Of a DNA stretch of 64,000 bases, positions 56,601 through 64,000 are shown in pieces. This DNA is from Oligoflexia bacterium (GTDB lineage Bacteria; Bdellovibrionota; Bdellovibrionia; Bdellovibrionales; Bdellovibrionaceae): positions 124,001 through 188,000 of the forward strand of contig BOLD01000003.1 of the NCBI GenBank assembly GCA_016861345.1, given 5' to 3'. The notes beneath the pieces are model-generated. The model did no database searches, was not told where the DNA came from, and was given only the letters and a program-made list of their open reading frames with translations. The first letter of the stretch is position 1; each line of letters opens with the position of its first letter. Both the position numbers and the translations under genes were made by a program.

Positions 56601-56724
56601 CGCTCAAGTGATCAACACAGTTGTTTCTGACTTTATTCATGCTTATCGAAACGAGATTGTGAAGTACCCAGAACTTTTCCCAAGTTTGTTTGCCAATGAA
56701 AAAAGTCGAGGAAATATTAAGTGA
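53671..56724 (+). CDS. Exported double AAA+ ATPase of MoxR/RavA type
   Basis: 1017 residues from ATG 53671 (AGAGG 6 nt upstream). The N-terminus is a Sec-type signal peptide followed by VKCEALF. Two complete AAA+ domains follow: Walker A GEPGGAKT (87-94) with Walker B MIADEAEK (Asp163, Glu164), and Walker A GPPGGAKT (605-612) with Walker B AILDEVDK (Asp714, Glu715). The GxPGxAKT form and NPAVLNSLLGVLNER / NPQTLTALLSILNER are typical of MoxR/RavA ATPases, which remodel proteins with VWA partners in the cytoplasm. An apparently exported version needs ATP outside the cytoplasm, unless it is injected into prey or the leader is an anchor. First gene of a three-gene, overlapping operon. Confidence 0.87.
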   Translation: MKLQILTALLMPLLVSEASSAAAVKCEALFRNIMPSVNRSIERSLSQSWQESVSGLRSITQRVYGRDQVVEALATAILAKEFVWINGEPGGAKTYLSRLMFQSVLNSIPEKDKRIFVLQFHKLINEGKITGFQKFKSMMESGRYEVETSTSLVGDKFLFMIADEAEKSNPAVLNSLLGVLNERKAFLGSRVVDAALSSGVFTSNKTTGEFIQSFLGDRPSGEALLDRMAIKIHMANQQLSPKETVAMYDMVKNPNSVQISLPLTELQALVNKVEIPESMMKQIVSIAREFDRYATSKADQSRAALRYGESESEYFPANQFSTRSVRRLVQVFKASLIAKQLMDGVPYDQIRIVPEGKDLVLLSKSALYVGPSQIQFKKYLLSETKDNKTTGTVTVKSKYGTLAQMQVELSPFENQLRLLDGAGQVQFVLHPSSSGKDWEIRSQSSEFEGWTVEMKDVAALDKRIQQVIADNKLNPEKPQFEVDKTIDLLLAKGTVKKRTRTELESIKADLNQFAEILTRQFEQTNNSKKAKKSAQEEIVPERSRKEVRAFLKQTRSLPADQRTQRYYDWMVYEVRALKNRFIELEHSIEAHLTGLLSENHLYVFGPPGGAKTALAEVILKAELSKMNHDQVNQFVQSTLTVMKKDKNFLNAVLTKMRNEKPQIYKRFLLQFHKLLPEGVLVGFPKIDKQLNEGKEEIETSTSLASKDFTFAILDEVDKANPQTLTALLSILNEREVFHGNEVLKVALRTAILTSNKLPSEFLDSYHEDRSAGEAVMDRTPNKVFVSNKLSTEEAMTQFLMNLEKGISPKWKGLLAMSELKPIVEAVEFESPVVKEMLASIHEKFLALRIKKEEESKEAHQMDAREFPDYYVSATSSASDRTFIKLLDQLKARFIVHQLMNGVAYKDLRTTIEMKDLNLFFEGLGYWAPQKITPTYNQDGILQFNHESAVLDGLISQGVLDKRVKYQVEQMKDEAKDYAQVINTVVSDFIHAYRNEIVKYPELFPSLFANEKSRGNIK

Positions 56725-58196
56725 TTCGATTCGGTGTCCTGACTCTTATTATTGCTATGTCAACGCTCGCTCAGGCGAGCAGTTTGCGCTGTGAACAAGT
56801 ATTTAAATCACAAGTCTCGGCAAATCAAGTGGACCAGGCCATTTTCCAGTTAGCTGAGATGCGAATGCAGATCGATTTAGCTAGGGCAAATGGGGATCGT
56901 TCGATATTGCAGCAGAGCTTGGTTCACCAATACCAGAAAAAATCGAACACTGTTTTGCAATATTTAGCCAGTAATCGAATAATGACAGAGAGTGAATTTC
57001 AAAGATCGATTGAAAACAAGATCGCTGAGATTCAAGGAGTTCAAAAACAGGACCAGAATATCGAGATCAAGCGCCGAAAAGAACAGCAGGATCGGGTGCA
57101 GGATATTGTTGTAGAAAGATTTTATCCACTAGCTGAAATTTCTCATGATAATAGTTTGAATCAGGTTTCCTTTTCTCCGAAAAGAGAGATCCTTTTTACA
57201 GCTGATGCCAATCGCGGTGTTTTTACTGACTTAAAGACAAGGAAAGAATTATTGACGATCCATGGTGTGACCCTTTTGAGTGGGCATCTTTCTTGGAGTG
57301 CTCATGGTGATCTTGTTGGTGTTTCCACTCCCCACAGTGCAGAGGCTAAAGTGATTGATGTGAAGAACAAAGAGGAATTGGTCACCATCACTCATGAAAA
57401 GAAAATTGTGAATACTCAGATTAGCCCCAGTGGAAAATTATTTGCTGTGGCCTCAGAGGATGGAGCTGTCAGCATAACTGATATACAGAATGCTCAGATG
57501 ATCAGAGAGTTGAAGTTGGGGACACGTGTTGGACGTGTGCAGTTTAGTCCTGATTCAAAATATCTTCTGCTCAATTTAACTAATAAGACAATGTTGATTT
57601 ACCGAGTTGATGAACTTCTGGCGCCAGTAAAACGAAGTTGGCTAGGAACAGTAGAACCCAGTCCTGTGATCAAAAGAGATGATGTTTCAAGTTACATTTC
57701 AAATTTCGTGGGAGCTTCAGGTGAGAAGCTCATGTTTCATAAACAAGATGGTCGGTTTGAGATTATTGACTTGCAAACTGGGCAATCAAGTTTTCAGCAA
57801 ATTACCAAAAATCCCAACTTTTATTTTGATCAAGTTTCAAAGTTTGAACTCAGTCCAGATGGCCGATATTTAGCGTTTCATGACTATCCTGCCTATAATC
57901 TGCTTATTGTGGACACGAAAACTTGGAATATTGTTCATAAGTTTGAAGGTCCTCAGAAGGAGCGAGTTGAAGCCTTCGAGTTTGTCCCTGGAAAAAATCA
58001 GATCATGGTGAGCTATCGTACGAAAATTGGTTTTTATGATTTGACGACAGGAAAACAGGAAGAGGAGATTCAGGATTTCGGTCAGTCAAAAATTAAAACA
58101 GCAAAGTTGAGTCCTGATGGAGAATATCTTTCTGTTGGATTTGTGGCTGGTAATGTTCAACTTCGAAAAGTTAATGCACGTCTGTCTGACTTATGA
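56721..58196 (+). CDS. Exported beta-propeller-like protein (paralogue 2 of 3)
   Basis: 491 residues from GTG overlapping the AAA+ stop (GTGA). Signal peptide ends near AQASS, then LRCEQVF. Helical domain with FQLAEMRMQIDLARANGDRS (about 43-62), then an Arg/Gln-rich helix, then WD40-like blades from about residue 140 (QVSFSPKREILFTADANRG, TQISPSGKLFAVASEDGAV, VQFSPDSKYLLLNL, KLSPDGEYLSVGF). It is closest to the next gene; the pair looks like a tandem duplication. Expected location is periplasm or outside; role as scaffold or substrate adaptor is inferred. Confidence 0.82.
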   Translation: MIRFGVLTLIIAMSTLAQASSLRCEQVFKSQVSANQVDQAIFQLAEMRMQIDLARANGDRSILQQSLVHQYQKKSNTVLQYLASNRIMTESEFQRSIENKIAEIQGVQKQDQNIEIKRRKEQQDRVQDIVVERFYPLAEISHDNSLNQVSFSPKREILFTADANRGVFTDLKTRKELLTIHGVTLLSGHLSWSAHGDLVGVSTPHSAEAKVIDVKNKEELVTITHEKKIVNTQISPSGKLFAVASEDGAVSITDIQNAQMIRELKLGTRVGRVQFSPDSKYLLLNLTNKTMLIYRVDELLAPVKRSWLGTVEPSPVIKRDDVSSYISNFVGASGEKLMFHKQDGRFEIIDLQTGQSSFQQITKNPNFYFDQVSKFELSPDGRYLAFHDYPAYNLLIVDTKTWNIVHKFEGPQKERVEAFEFVPGKNQIMVSYRTKIGFYDLTTGKQEEEIQDFGQSKIKTAKLSPDGEYLSVGFVAGNVQLRKVNARLSDL

Positions 58197-59611
58197 CAAG
58201 ATTGATCGCATTCATTTTTCTATCAGGTTTTCTCAGTGTACAGGCTCAGCCATTAAAATGTGAGAAGATCTTTCGAATACAAAATGAAATCATACATCAA
58301 TTGGCTCAGATGCGATTTGAGCTGGATTCTGCGAATGCGATGGGAAATAAGAGGCTTAATTTTCTGGCCCTTGAAAAACAATTTCAAAAAAAAATTTTAG
58401 AATATAAAAAATATCAATATGGTCTTGATGAAAAAGAAATTGATAATCAAATTTCTGCAGAAATAAAACGACTTCAGGATCAGAATGATAGGCTGAATGA
58501 TGCTCAGCGCCAAGCTCGAGAAAAGGTAAAGGCTGAAGTTGATCAAACGATTACGGGCCGGTTTGTTCCAGTTTTAGAATTAGAACATTCGGCCTACCCA
58601 GCACAGGTGAGTTTTAATCCAAAGGGGCGTTTTGTCTATTCTTCCGATTTTCAAAAGTCCTATGTTATTGATCTTAAGAAAAGAAAACCAGTCCTTGAAT
58701 TGCCGGGAAGCTTTGTCTCAACAGGGAAAACCTCTTGGTCGCAAGATGGAGTGCTGATGTCATACACCTGGGCAGAAAGTAAAACAGCAAAGGTTTTGGA
58801 TTCAAAGACTTTTCAAGAAGTGCTAGAGTTAACTCATAATGATAAAATATCAGGATTAGAAATATCACCTGATGGGAAATACTTATTTGTCGGTTCTGTT
58901 GATGGAATTATTTCAATCACAGATATCGCATCTGCGCAGGTCGTGAAAGAATTAAAGTTCGCTGATTGGATTGAAGATATTCGATTGTCTGGAGATTTCA
59001 TCTTTATTAAGGTTGGCCAAAAGAATCTTCACATTTATAAAATCGACGAGTTTCTAGGGTCAAAAAGAAAAACATTATTTGGTTCAGATCAGCCAGAAAT
59101 CTGGACGAGTCGAAGTACTCAGTTACGAACTGTGAATGTATTGGCTCAGAGTTCAAAAGGTCTCGTGGTCTTGAGTACTGATGAAAAGGGTATTGAGGTT
59201 GTTGATTTGAATACCAAACAAACACTATGGACTCAGGATCTTGCGGAGTCTCAAGTTCGCATGAGTTTAGATGAATCACAGTTGATGATTCGACATATGA
59301 GGGAACATAAAGTTCGTTTGATAGATTTGCGAACTGGGAAACAAATCTCTGAGGTCTTGTTTGGCCCAGGGTATGAGTTAAAAACCTATGGTTATTTAGA
59401 TGCACAGAAAATTTTCATGGCAGATCAATCAACAGTGAAAATATATAATCTGAATACCCAAGCATTTGAGCATGAATTTAGCAAATCAAACAAGAGTGAT
59501 GCGATCAGTAGTTTGAGCGTTAGTCCAGATAGAGAATATGTGGCAGTTCAATACGAATCAGGCAAACTTGAGTATCGAAAGATATCTTTTCGTGGAGTTG
59601 ATCTGAATTAG
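58193..59611 (+). CDS. Exported beta-propeller-like protein (paralogue 3 of 3)
   Basis: 472 residues; ATG overlaps the previous stop (ATGA). Signal peptide ends near SVQAQ, then LKCEKIF. The helical domain has HQLAQMRFELDSANAMGNKR, followed by Lys/Gln-rich helix and propeller blades (QVSFNPKGRFVYSSDFQKS, LEISPDGKYLFVGSVDGII, LSVSPDREYVAVQYESGK). Alignment with the previous protein is visible throughout, including VVKELKFADW against MIRELKLGTR. Last gene of the operon; converges with mscS-like gene, overlapping by 4 nt. Confidence 0.82.
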   Translation: MTRLIAFIFLSGFLSVQAQPLKCEKIFRIQNEIIHQLAQMRFELDSANAMGNKRLNFLALEKQFQKKILEYKKYQYGLDEKEIDNQISAEIKRLQDQNDRLNDAQRQAREKVKAEVDQTITGRFVPVLELEHSAYPAQVSFNPKGRFVYSSDFQKSYVIDLKKRKPVLELPGSFVSTGKTSWSQDGVLMSYTWAESKTAKVLDSKTFQEVLELTHNDKISGLEISPDGKYLFVGSVDGIISITDIASAQVVKELKFADWIEDIRLSGDFIFIKVGQKNLHIYKIDEFLGSKRKTLFGSDQPEIWTSRSTQLRTVNVLAQSSKGLVVLSTDEKGIEVVDLNTKQTLWTQDLAESQVRMSLDESQLMIRHMREHKVRLIDLRTGKQISEVLFGPGYELKTYGYLDAQKIFMADQSTVKIYNLNTQAFEHEFSKSNKSDAISSLSVSPDREYVAVQYESGKLEYRKISFRGVDLN

Positions 59612-60696
59612 GACTTTGCCACGTGTATAGTCTGGGTCGGATAAGCGAACTCAACTCCCATCTCTTCAGCGATCTTGAGAATTTCAAGAAGTACTGACTC
59701 TTGAATGGCTAACTCTTGGCCTGAGTCTGCGACTTGGACAAAGAAGTTCACAAGTATCTGTAAGCTGAAATCACCAAGGGCATTAAAGACGACAGTCGTG
59801 TCGGGAGCACTGACCTCGGGGCGCGAGTTAATCATCAATTTGATTCTTGCTTGGAAGTCTTGAATTTTTGAGACCGGAGTTCCGTAAACTATACCAAGAG
59901 TGTGGCGAATGCGACGAAGAGGGCGGACTCCCATGTTGTCTATTTTTTCTTTTGCCATTGTTGAATTCGGAATGGTGACCAGAGATTTGTAGAAAGTGCG
60001 AATACGAGTTGATCTAAAGCCGACCTCTTCTACCACGCCCTCAGTGTCGCCGACCTTGACCCAATCGCCCATTTGAAAAGGGCGATCCAAAATGATGGTG
60101 ATGGAGCCAAACACGTTGGCGGCAGTATCTTGAGCTGCTAAGGCAAGGGCTAATCCTCCCAGTCCCAGTCCGGCGAGTAGGGACATGACATTAAATCCAA
60201 AACTCTGTAGAGCAAGCAGAACACCAAAGACGATGACAAGAACTTTTAGTGTTTTTGTGATGAAGGGTGCAAGCTGATCATCTAAAGTATTTTCAGTTGT
60301 TTTCACAAACTCTTCAAGGGAGCGTGAAACAGAATCGACCCCCATTGAAGCCAGTCGGATTAAATGAAAGATTAAAACGGCCTGTATGATGTTCTGAACG
60401 TTTTTGGTCAGGGTTTCATGTAGATTTAAAGTTTCAAGTGCGAAATTCCAAAAGCCAATCAGAATCAGCCAAGCTAGGGGGCTATGGATATTTTCTTCAA
60501 GCAGGTGGCGAACGATTCCACTGGGATTTTGTTTTGATATGAAATTGCTTTTTGCGCCCTCGATAAAATGTCGAGCCAGGCCCAGGATTAAGTGTCCAGC
60601 AATTAAAGCCGTGGTCAGGCCAATCCATTTCCAATTGGGCATAAATAAAATAGTATCATAAAGCCACTGTGTAGCTTCGCTAGCGATGTTTCTCAT
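59608..60696 (-). CDS. Small-conductance mechanosensitive channel (MscS family)
   Basis: 362 residues. About five hydrophobic segments precede the pore helix (GLGLGGLALALAAQDTAANVFGS, core GGLALALAAQDT), then the beta domain GDWVKVGDTEGVVEEVGFRSTRIRT and a cytoplasmic C-terminal domain. This is the MscS core with two extra N-terminal helices. It releases solutes on hypo-osmotic shock at the inner membrane. Its start overlaps the uppP stop by 4 nt (ATGA-type), so the two form an operon. Confidence 0.92.
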   Translation of the reverse strand: MRNIASEATQWLYDTILFMPNWKWIGLTTALIAGHLILGLARHFIEGAKSNFISKQNPSGIVRHLLEENIHSPLAWLILIGFWNFALETLNLHETLTKNVQNIIQAVLIFHLIRLASMGVDSVSRSLEEFVKTTENTLDDQLAPFITKTLKVLVIVFGVLLALQSFGFNVMSLLAGLGLGGLALALAAQDTAANVFGSITIILDRPFQMGDWVKVGDTEGVVEEVGFRSTRIRTFYKSLVTIPNSTMAKEKIDNMGVRPLRRIRHTLGIVYGTPVSKIQDFQARIKLMINSRPEVSAPDTTVVFNALGDFSLQILVNFFVQVADSGQELAIQESVLLEILKIAEEMGVEFAYPTQTIHVAKS

Positions 60697-61481
60697 ATGT
60701 AGCCTCCATATATAAAGAGGAGAAGTGCAATTCCCAGAACGATTCGATAAGCACCAAAGTGCTTAAATCCAAATCGTGAAACCAGTTCGATAAAAAATTT
60801 TATTGCAAAGAGCGCAAAGATGAAAGAAAGCCCCGTGCCGATCAGAAGCCAAGATATTTGTGAAGACTCAATCGTAGTAATGAGACCTAGACTTTTGACC
60901 AGGGCTGCGCCACTGAGAGTGGGGACGGCGAGAAAGAATGAGAATTCTGCTGCTTGGCGGCGGTTTAAACCTAGGCTCAGGCCTCCTAATATAGTGGCCG
61001 CAGATCGTGACACTCCGGGAATAAAGGCAAAGCATTGGATCAAGCCAATTTTCAAACAGTCTTTCCAAGAGAGGTCTTCGATTTTTTTTCCATGAGTGTT
61101 TTGGTGAGAAAAAATTCTGTCCGATATGATAAGGAGTATTCCACCAATGATCAGAGCCCAAGCAACAATTTGAACGCTACCCAGAATCAGATCGATCTTC
61201 TTTTTCACCAGTAATCCGATAACAGCAGCGGGTAAAAAGCCGATGATAAGTTTTTTGTAGAAGTTGAGATCGGGGAGAAAGCGCCTCCAATAAAGGACAA
61301 GTACGGATAAAATGGCCCCAAATTGGATAATCACATTAAAGGACTTAATGAATCCCTCGTCCTGAATGCCCATCAAGGCTGAGGTGATAATCAAATGACC
61401 CGTGGAGGAAATCGGCAAGTACTCGGTCATGCCTTCGATAAATGATAAGATAAGAACTTCCCAGAAACCCATGGGGTCCAA
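60693..61481 (-). CDS. uppP: Undecaprenyl-diphosphatase
   Basis: 262 residues, polytopic inner-membrane enzyme that recycles undecaprenyl pyrophosphate to the monophosphate carrier for murein and glycan synthesis. Hallmark blocks are EGMTEYLPISSTGHL near the N-terminus and PGVSRSAATILGGLSLG in the middle, both with catalytic residues, and AAEFSFFLAVPTL. Standard length (about 260-280). Co-transcribed with the MscS-family gene. Confidence 0.95.
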   Translation of the reverse strand: MDPMGFWEVLILSFIEGMTEYLPISSTGHLIITSALMGIQDEGFIKSFNVIIQFGAILSVLVLYWRRFLPDLNFYKKLIIGFLPAAVIGLLVKKKIDLILGSVQIVAWALIIGGILLIISDRIFSHQNTHGKKIEDLSWKDCLKIGLIQCFAFIPGVSRSAATILGGLSLGLNRRQAAEFSFFLAVPTLSGAALVKSLGLITTIESSQISWLLIGTGLSFIFALFAIKFFIELVSRFGFKHFGAYRIVLGIALLLFIYGGYI

Positions 61482-61636
61482 TTCTCATCTTTATATATAG
61501 AAGGAATCAAATTCTTTTATGGTGATGTGGAAAACTTCAGAAAAAACATTGTGCGCGCCATCATTCAGCAGATTTTTGTATTTTTTTAAAAAAGAGTCGG
61601 TCTATGCTTTTGATTATTCCACGGAGGGGGAAAATT

Positions 61637-63193
61637 ATGACTTTAAACATCGGACGTTCTTTGGGACGAATGGTATTGGCAACAACGTTGTTAGTTGCGG
61701 CTTCAGCAAATGCTGGGGAATACCTCGTTAAGTATAAAAACAGTGCAGCTCTTATGAGCATGATGAGCGGATCGCTCAAAATGCAAGTACTCGACAACCA
61801 TGATGTTGGCCAAATCATGAAGGTCAATGTTGATGAAAAGAGTCAGTTAACGACTCTGATGAGCCTTTACTCAAATCCAGGCATTGAGTACGTCGTTCCA
61901 AATGCAAAAGTTCATGCTTTTGAAGTGCCAGTTGAAATGAATGGTCTCAAGGAGCAATGGGCGATCGCGAAAGTTCAAGCTGAGAAAGCTTGGCAGCGCG
62001 CTGGCAACAAGGGATCGAAAAAGGTTGTGGTTGCTGTGATCGACACAGGTGTTGATTACAAACACAAAAACCTAGCGCCAAATTCAGTGCAAGGATACGA
62101 TTTTATCCGTAACAACAATGATCCAATGGATATCACAAGCTCAAATAATCCTGGCCACGGAACACACTGTGCTGGAATCGTTGGTGCTTCGGGATTGATC
62201 GATGGCGGTATTGTTGGTTTGTCTCCAGAAGTGAGCATCATGCCTCTTCGATTCTTGGATCAGAATGGTTCAGGAGATTTGAACAACGGTATTAAGGCGA
62301 TCGACTATGCTATTGAGAAAAAAGTAGATGTGATTTCTGCAAGCTGGGGAGCTGCAATTCCTCGATCACAGGCGAAGCCACTGATTGAAGCGATTGAGCG
62401 TGCTGAAAAAGCGGGAATCGTATTTGTTGTTGCAGCATCAAATGATGGAAAAAATAACGACTCTTACGAAGTTTATCCTGCAAAAGCAGGACTTTCGAAC
62501 ACAATCGCGGTTGCTGCTTCAGGTTCATCTGATGCAAAGCCAAGCTGGTCAAACTACGGAAAAGCAACAGTTGACGTTGCGGCTCCAGGCGAAGGCATTA
62601 TGAGTACATTGCCAGCTGATAAGTACGGAAATCTTTCTGGAACATCAATGGCGACTCCGCTTGTTTCTGGATTGGTTGCTTTAATTAAGGCCCAAGATCC
62701 TAGTCTGACTCCAACTCAGATTCGCTCTTTGATCCAGTCAACTGGTGCTAAGGTGAATATTCAGACGGCATGTGATTGCCGTGTTGATGCTTTCCAAGCT
62801 GTGGACACAATCCTGACGAAGAAAATGTTCGTTTCTCCAAATGCGAAGACAATTGGAAAGGGCGAGAAAGTTCAGTTTGAAGGTGTTTATGGAAAAGCTC
62901 CGTTCACGTTCACTTCTGCAAACACCACTGCCGCAACAATTGATGCGGCAGGTGTTTTAACAGCCGTCGCTGAGGGTGAAACTCAAGTGACTGTTAAAGA
63001 TGCGGATGGACAAACTGCAACAACATACAAAATCTACATCGGTAAGCCATCAGGTGGCGGCGGTGACGATGGTGGTGGCGGATGGCCTGGAAATCCAGGA
63101 GATCCAGGTGATGGTTCTTGCCCCATTGGCGACCAGTCACTTTGTGATATCATCTGTCAAATTAAGCCAGATATGCCTTTCTGTCAGAAATAA
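61637..63193 (+). CDS. Secreted subtilisin-family serine protease with Big-type domain
   Basis: 518 residues from ATG 61637 (GGAGGGGG 6 nt upstream). Signal peptide ends near ASANA. An I9-type propeptide (about 27-95) is followed by the S8 domain with Asp136 (VIDTGVD), His174 (GHGTHCAG) and Ser337 (SGTSMATP). After the catalytic domain comes a bacterial Ig-like (Big_2) domain (about 405-475: VSPNAKTIGKGEKVQFEG, AATIDAAGVLTAV), a Gly/Asp/Pro-rich linker and a short tail with four Cys (SCPIGDQSLCDIICQ). Expected to be an autoprocessed extracellular protease. The Cys tail may form a small knot that caps or anchors it. A strong terminator follows. Confidence 0.95.
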   Translation: MTLNIGRSLGRMVLATTLLVAASANAGEYLVKYKNSAALMSMMSGSLKMQVLDNHDVGQIMKVNVDEKSQLTTLMSLYSNPGIEYVVPNAKVHAFEVPVEMNGLKEQWAIAKVQAEKAWQRAGNKGSKKVVVAVIDTGVDYKHKNLAPNSVQGYDFIRNNNDPMDITSSNNPGHGTHCAGIVGASGLIDGGIVGLSPEVSIMPLRFLDQNGSGDLNNGIKAIDYAIEKKVDVISASWGAAIPRSQAKPLIEAIERAEKAGIVFVVAASNDGKNNDSYEVYPAKAGLSNTIAVAASGSSDAKPSWSNYGKATVDVAAPGEGIMSTLPADKYGNLSGTSMATPLVSGLVALIKAQDPSLTPTQIRSLIQSTGAKVNIQTACDCRVDAFQAVDTILTKKMFVSPNAKTIGKGEKVQFEGVYGKAPFTFTSANTTAATIDAAGVLTAVAEGETQVTVKDADGQTATTYKIYIGKPSGGGGDDGGGGWPGNPGDPGDGSCPIGDQSLCDIICQIKPDMPFCQK

Positions 63194-63218
63194 TTTAGTT
63201 TCTTTGAAACAGAAATTG

Positions 63219-63248
63219 AAAAAGCCCGCTTTTAAGCGGGCTTTTTTT
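63219..63248 (+). terminator. Intrinsic terminator after the subtilisin gene
   Basis: AAAAAGCCCGC (63219-63229), loop TTTTAA, GCGGGCTTTTT (63236-63246), followed by further T to 63248. It is an 11-bp stem with a GC core and T-tract. Confidence 0.9.
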
Positions 63249-63338
63249 ATTGCACTTTAGTGGTCGCAAATTGACTCTTTTTTCAGTGGCACCCTCTTTG
63301 CTCTATAGACTCTCAAGATTAGCAAAAAGGGGGGAAGA

Positions 63339-63932
63339 ATGAAACACTTGCTGATAACTTTAGTTGGACTTTTAATGGTAGCTCAATCACAGGCGGAAGG
63401 GCTTCGGCTCGGACAACCAGCCTACGGAGGAACAGGATGTCCCGCGGGGACGGCCTCTGTCAGCGTGAGTCCAGATGAATCTGCCGTCAGTGTGCTCTTT
63501 GATCAGTTCATTGCCGAGGCTGGCAGAACAACAGGTCGACGAATCGATCGAAAATCATGTAATTTGACGATTCCAGTTCAAGTGCCCCAAGGGTACTCCG
63601 TTGCGGTCTTTCAAGTCGACTATCGGGGATTTAATGCTGTTCCTCGAGGTGGTGTGAACCGCTTTGATTCAGAATATTTTTGGGCTGGCTCTCGAGGTCC
63701 TCGACTGAGCAGAATTTTCTCTGGCCCAACAAATGACAACTTCACAGTGACTGATGGGCTGATGGCAAGCACATTGGTGTGGGCACCTTGCGGAGCAAGT
63801 GTGAACCTTCGAGTGAACGCTTCAATGATGGCGCAGGCCAATGCGGCGATGGAGCAAACAATTGGAGCAGTGGATTCAGCTGACGTTTCTTCAGGCCTTG
63901 TTTACCATATTCAGTGGAGACGATGTCATTAA
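63339..63932 (+). CDS. DUF4360-type secreted protein
   Basis: 197 residues; GGGGGGAAGA directly precedes the ATG. Signal peptide MKHLLITLVGLLMVAQSQA. Core: LGQPAYGGTGCPAGTASVSVS, FDQFIAEAG, CNLTIPVQVPQG, VDYRGFNAVP, and a final IQWRRC. It is paralogous to the protein at 36784 but lacks the Gly/Arg/Pro insert. Four Cys (GCP, CNL, PCGA and RRC) are in the same places in both, suggesting two disulfides. Function of the family unknown. Confidence 0.88.
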   Translation: MKHLLITLVGLLMVAQSQAEGLRLGQPAYGGTGCPAGTASVSVSPDESAVSVLFDQFIAEAGRTTGRRIDRKSCNLTIPVQVPQGYSVAVFQVDYRGFNAVPRGGVNRFDSEYFWAGSRGPRLSRIFSGPTNDNFTVTDGLMASTLVWAPCGASVNLRVNASMMAQANAAMEQTIGAVDSADVSSGLVYHIQWRRCH

Positions 63933-63958
63933 TTTAGATGAATTAAGTTTTTGACGAA

Positions 63959-63988
63959 GGGGAGTTCACGATGAACTCCTCTTTTTTT
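63959..63988 (+). terminator. Intrinsic terminator after the second DUF4360 gene
   Basis: GGAGTTC (63961-63967), loop ACGAT, GAACTCC (63973-63979), then TC and seven T (63982-63988). Confidence 0.85.
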
Positions 63989-64000
63989 AGAGTTCTTTTT

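Overview
The window reads as chromosomal DNA of a Gram-negative, probably predatory deltaproteobacterium-like organism of the Bdellovibrionota (inference). The reasons are core genes in proteobacterial order (prs-rplY-pth-ychF, rph-rdgB, odhA-odhB-lpd), a very high share of proteins with Sec, lipoprotein or Tat signals, many secreted proteases and murein enzymes, two DUF4360-type secreted proteins, and few mobile-element signs. No tRNA, rRNA, CRISPR array, integrase or insertion sequence was found.

Layout. 1-5.7 kb: the 3' end of hutH, an RND efflux pump and hutU. 5.7-9.7 kb: secreted proteins, among them a putative clan CD (caspase-like) peptidase and a divergent transglycosylase. 9.7-15.1 kb: the 2-oxoglutarate dehydrogenase operon (odhA-odhB-lpd, minus strand), divergent from gpmA. 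16-17.7 kb: a stand-alone CZB zinc-binding protein coupled to hutI. 17.8-22.7 kb: a pilin-like small protein, two overlapping trypsin-like lipoproteins, an acyltransferase and an outer-membrane barrel. 22.8-31.5 kb: glpK with a CoA-binding protein, a Cys-repeat protein, radA, Slt transglycosylase translationally joined to two oligopeptide-type ABC permeases, and thpR. 31.5-36.5 kb: an apparently decaying or accessory patch holding a frameshifted remnant, a proline aminopeptidase that has lost its catalytic core, and a 1264-residue Tat-exported protein built from phage tail-like lectin modules. 36.8-45.2 kb: amidase, ychF, pth, rplY, prs, rdgB, rph, cell-wall amidase and a PilZ gene preceded by a terminator-bearing leader. 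45.5-48.3 kb: small secreted proteins and a TolA-like coiled coil.

48.4-59.6 kb is the most unusual part: two divergent, tightly packed operons encoding five exported proteins. One side has a transglutaminase + von Willebrand A (VWA) protein followed by a beta-propeller protein. The other has a double MoxR/RavA-type AAA+ ATPase followed by two paralogous propeller proteins. All five carry a signal peptide, and all carry a C-(E/Q)-x-(L/V/I)-F motif, or a near match, just after it. This looks like an exported counterpart of the cytoplasmic RavA-ViaA / MoxR-VWA-transglutaminase systems and is the best candidate here for an undescribed system. The window ends with uppP-mscS, a subtilisin-family protease and a second DUF4360 protein.

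Start codons were reassigned where the Shine-Dalgarno (SD) site, family N-terminus or signal peptide argued for it. Functions rest on motif recognition by eye; no database search was run. Promoters were not assigned because no -35/-10 pair was convincing.
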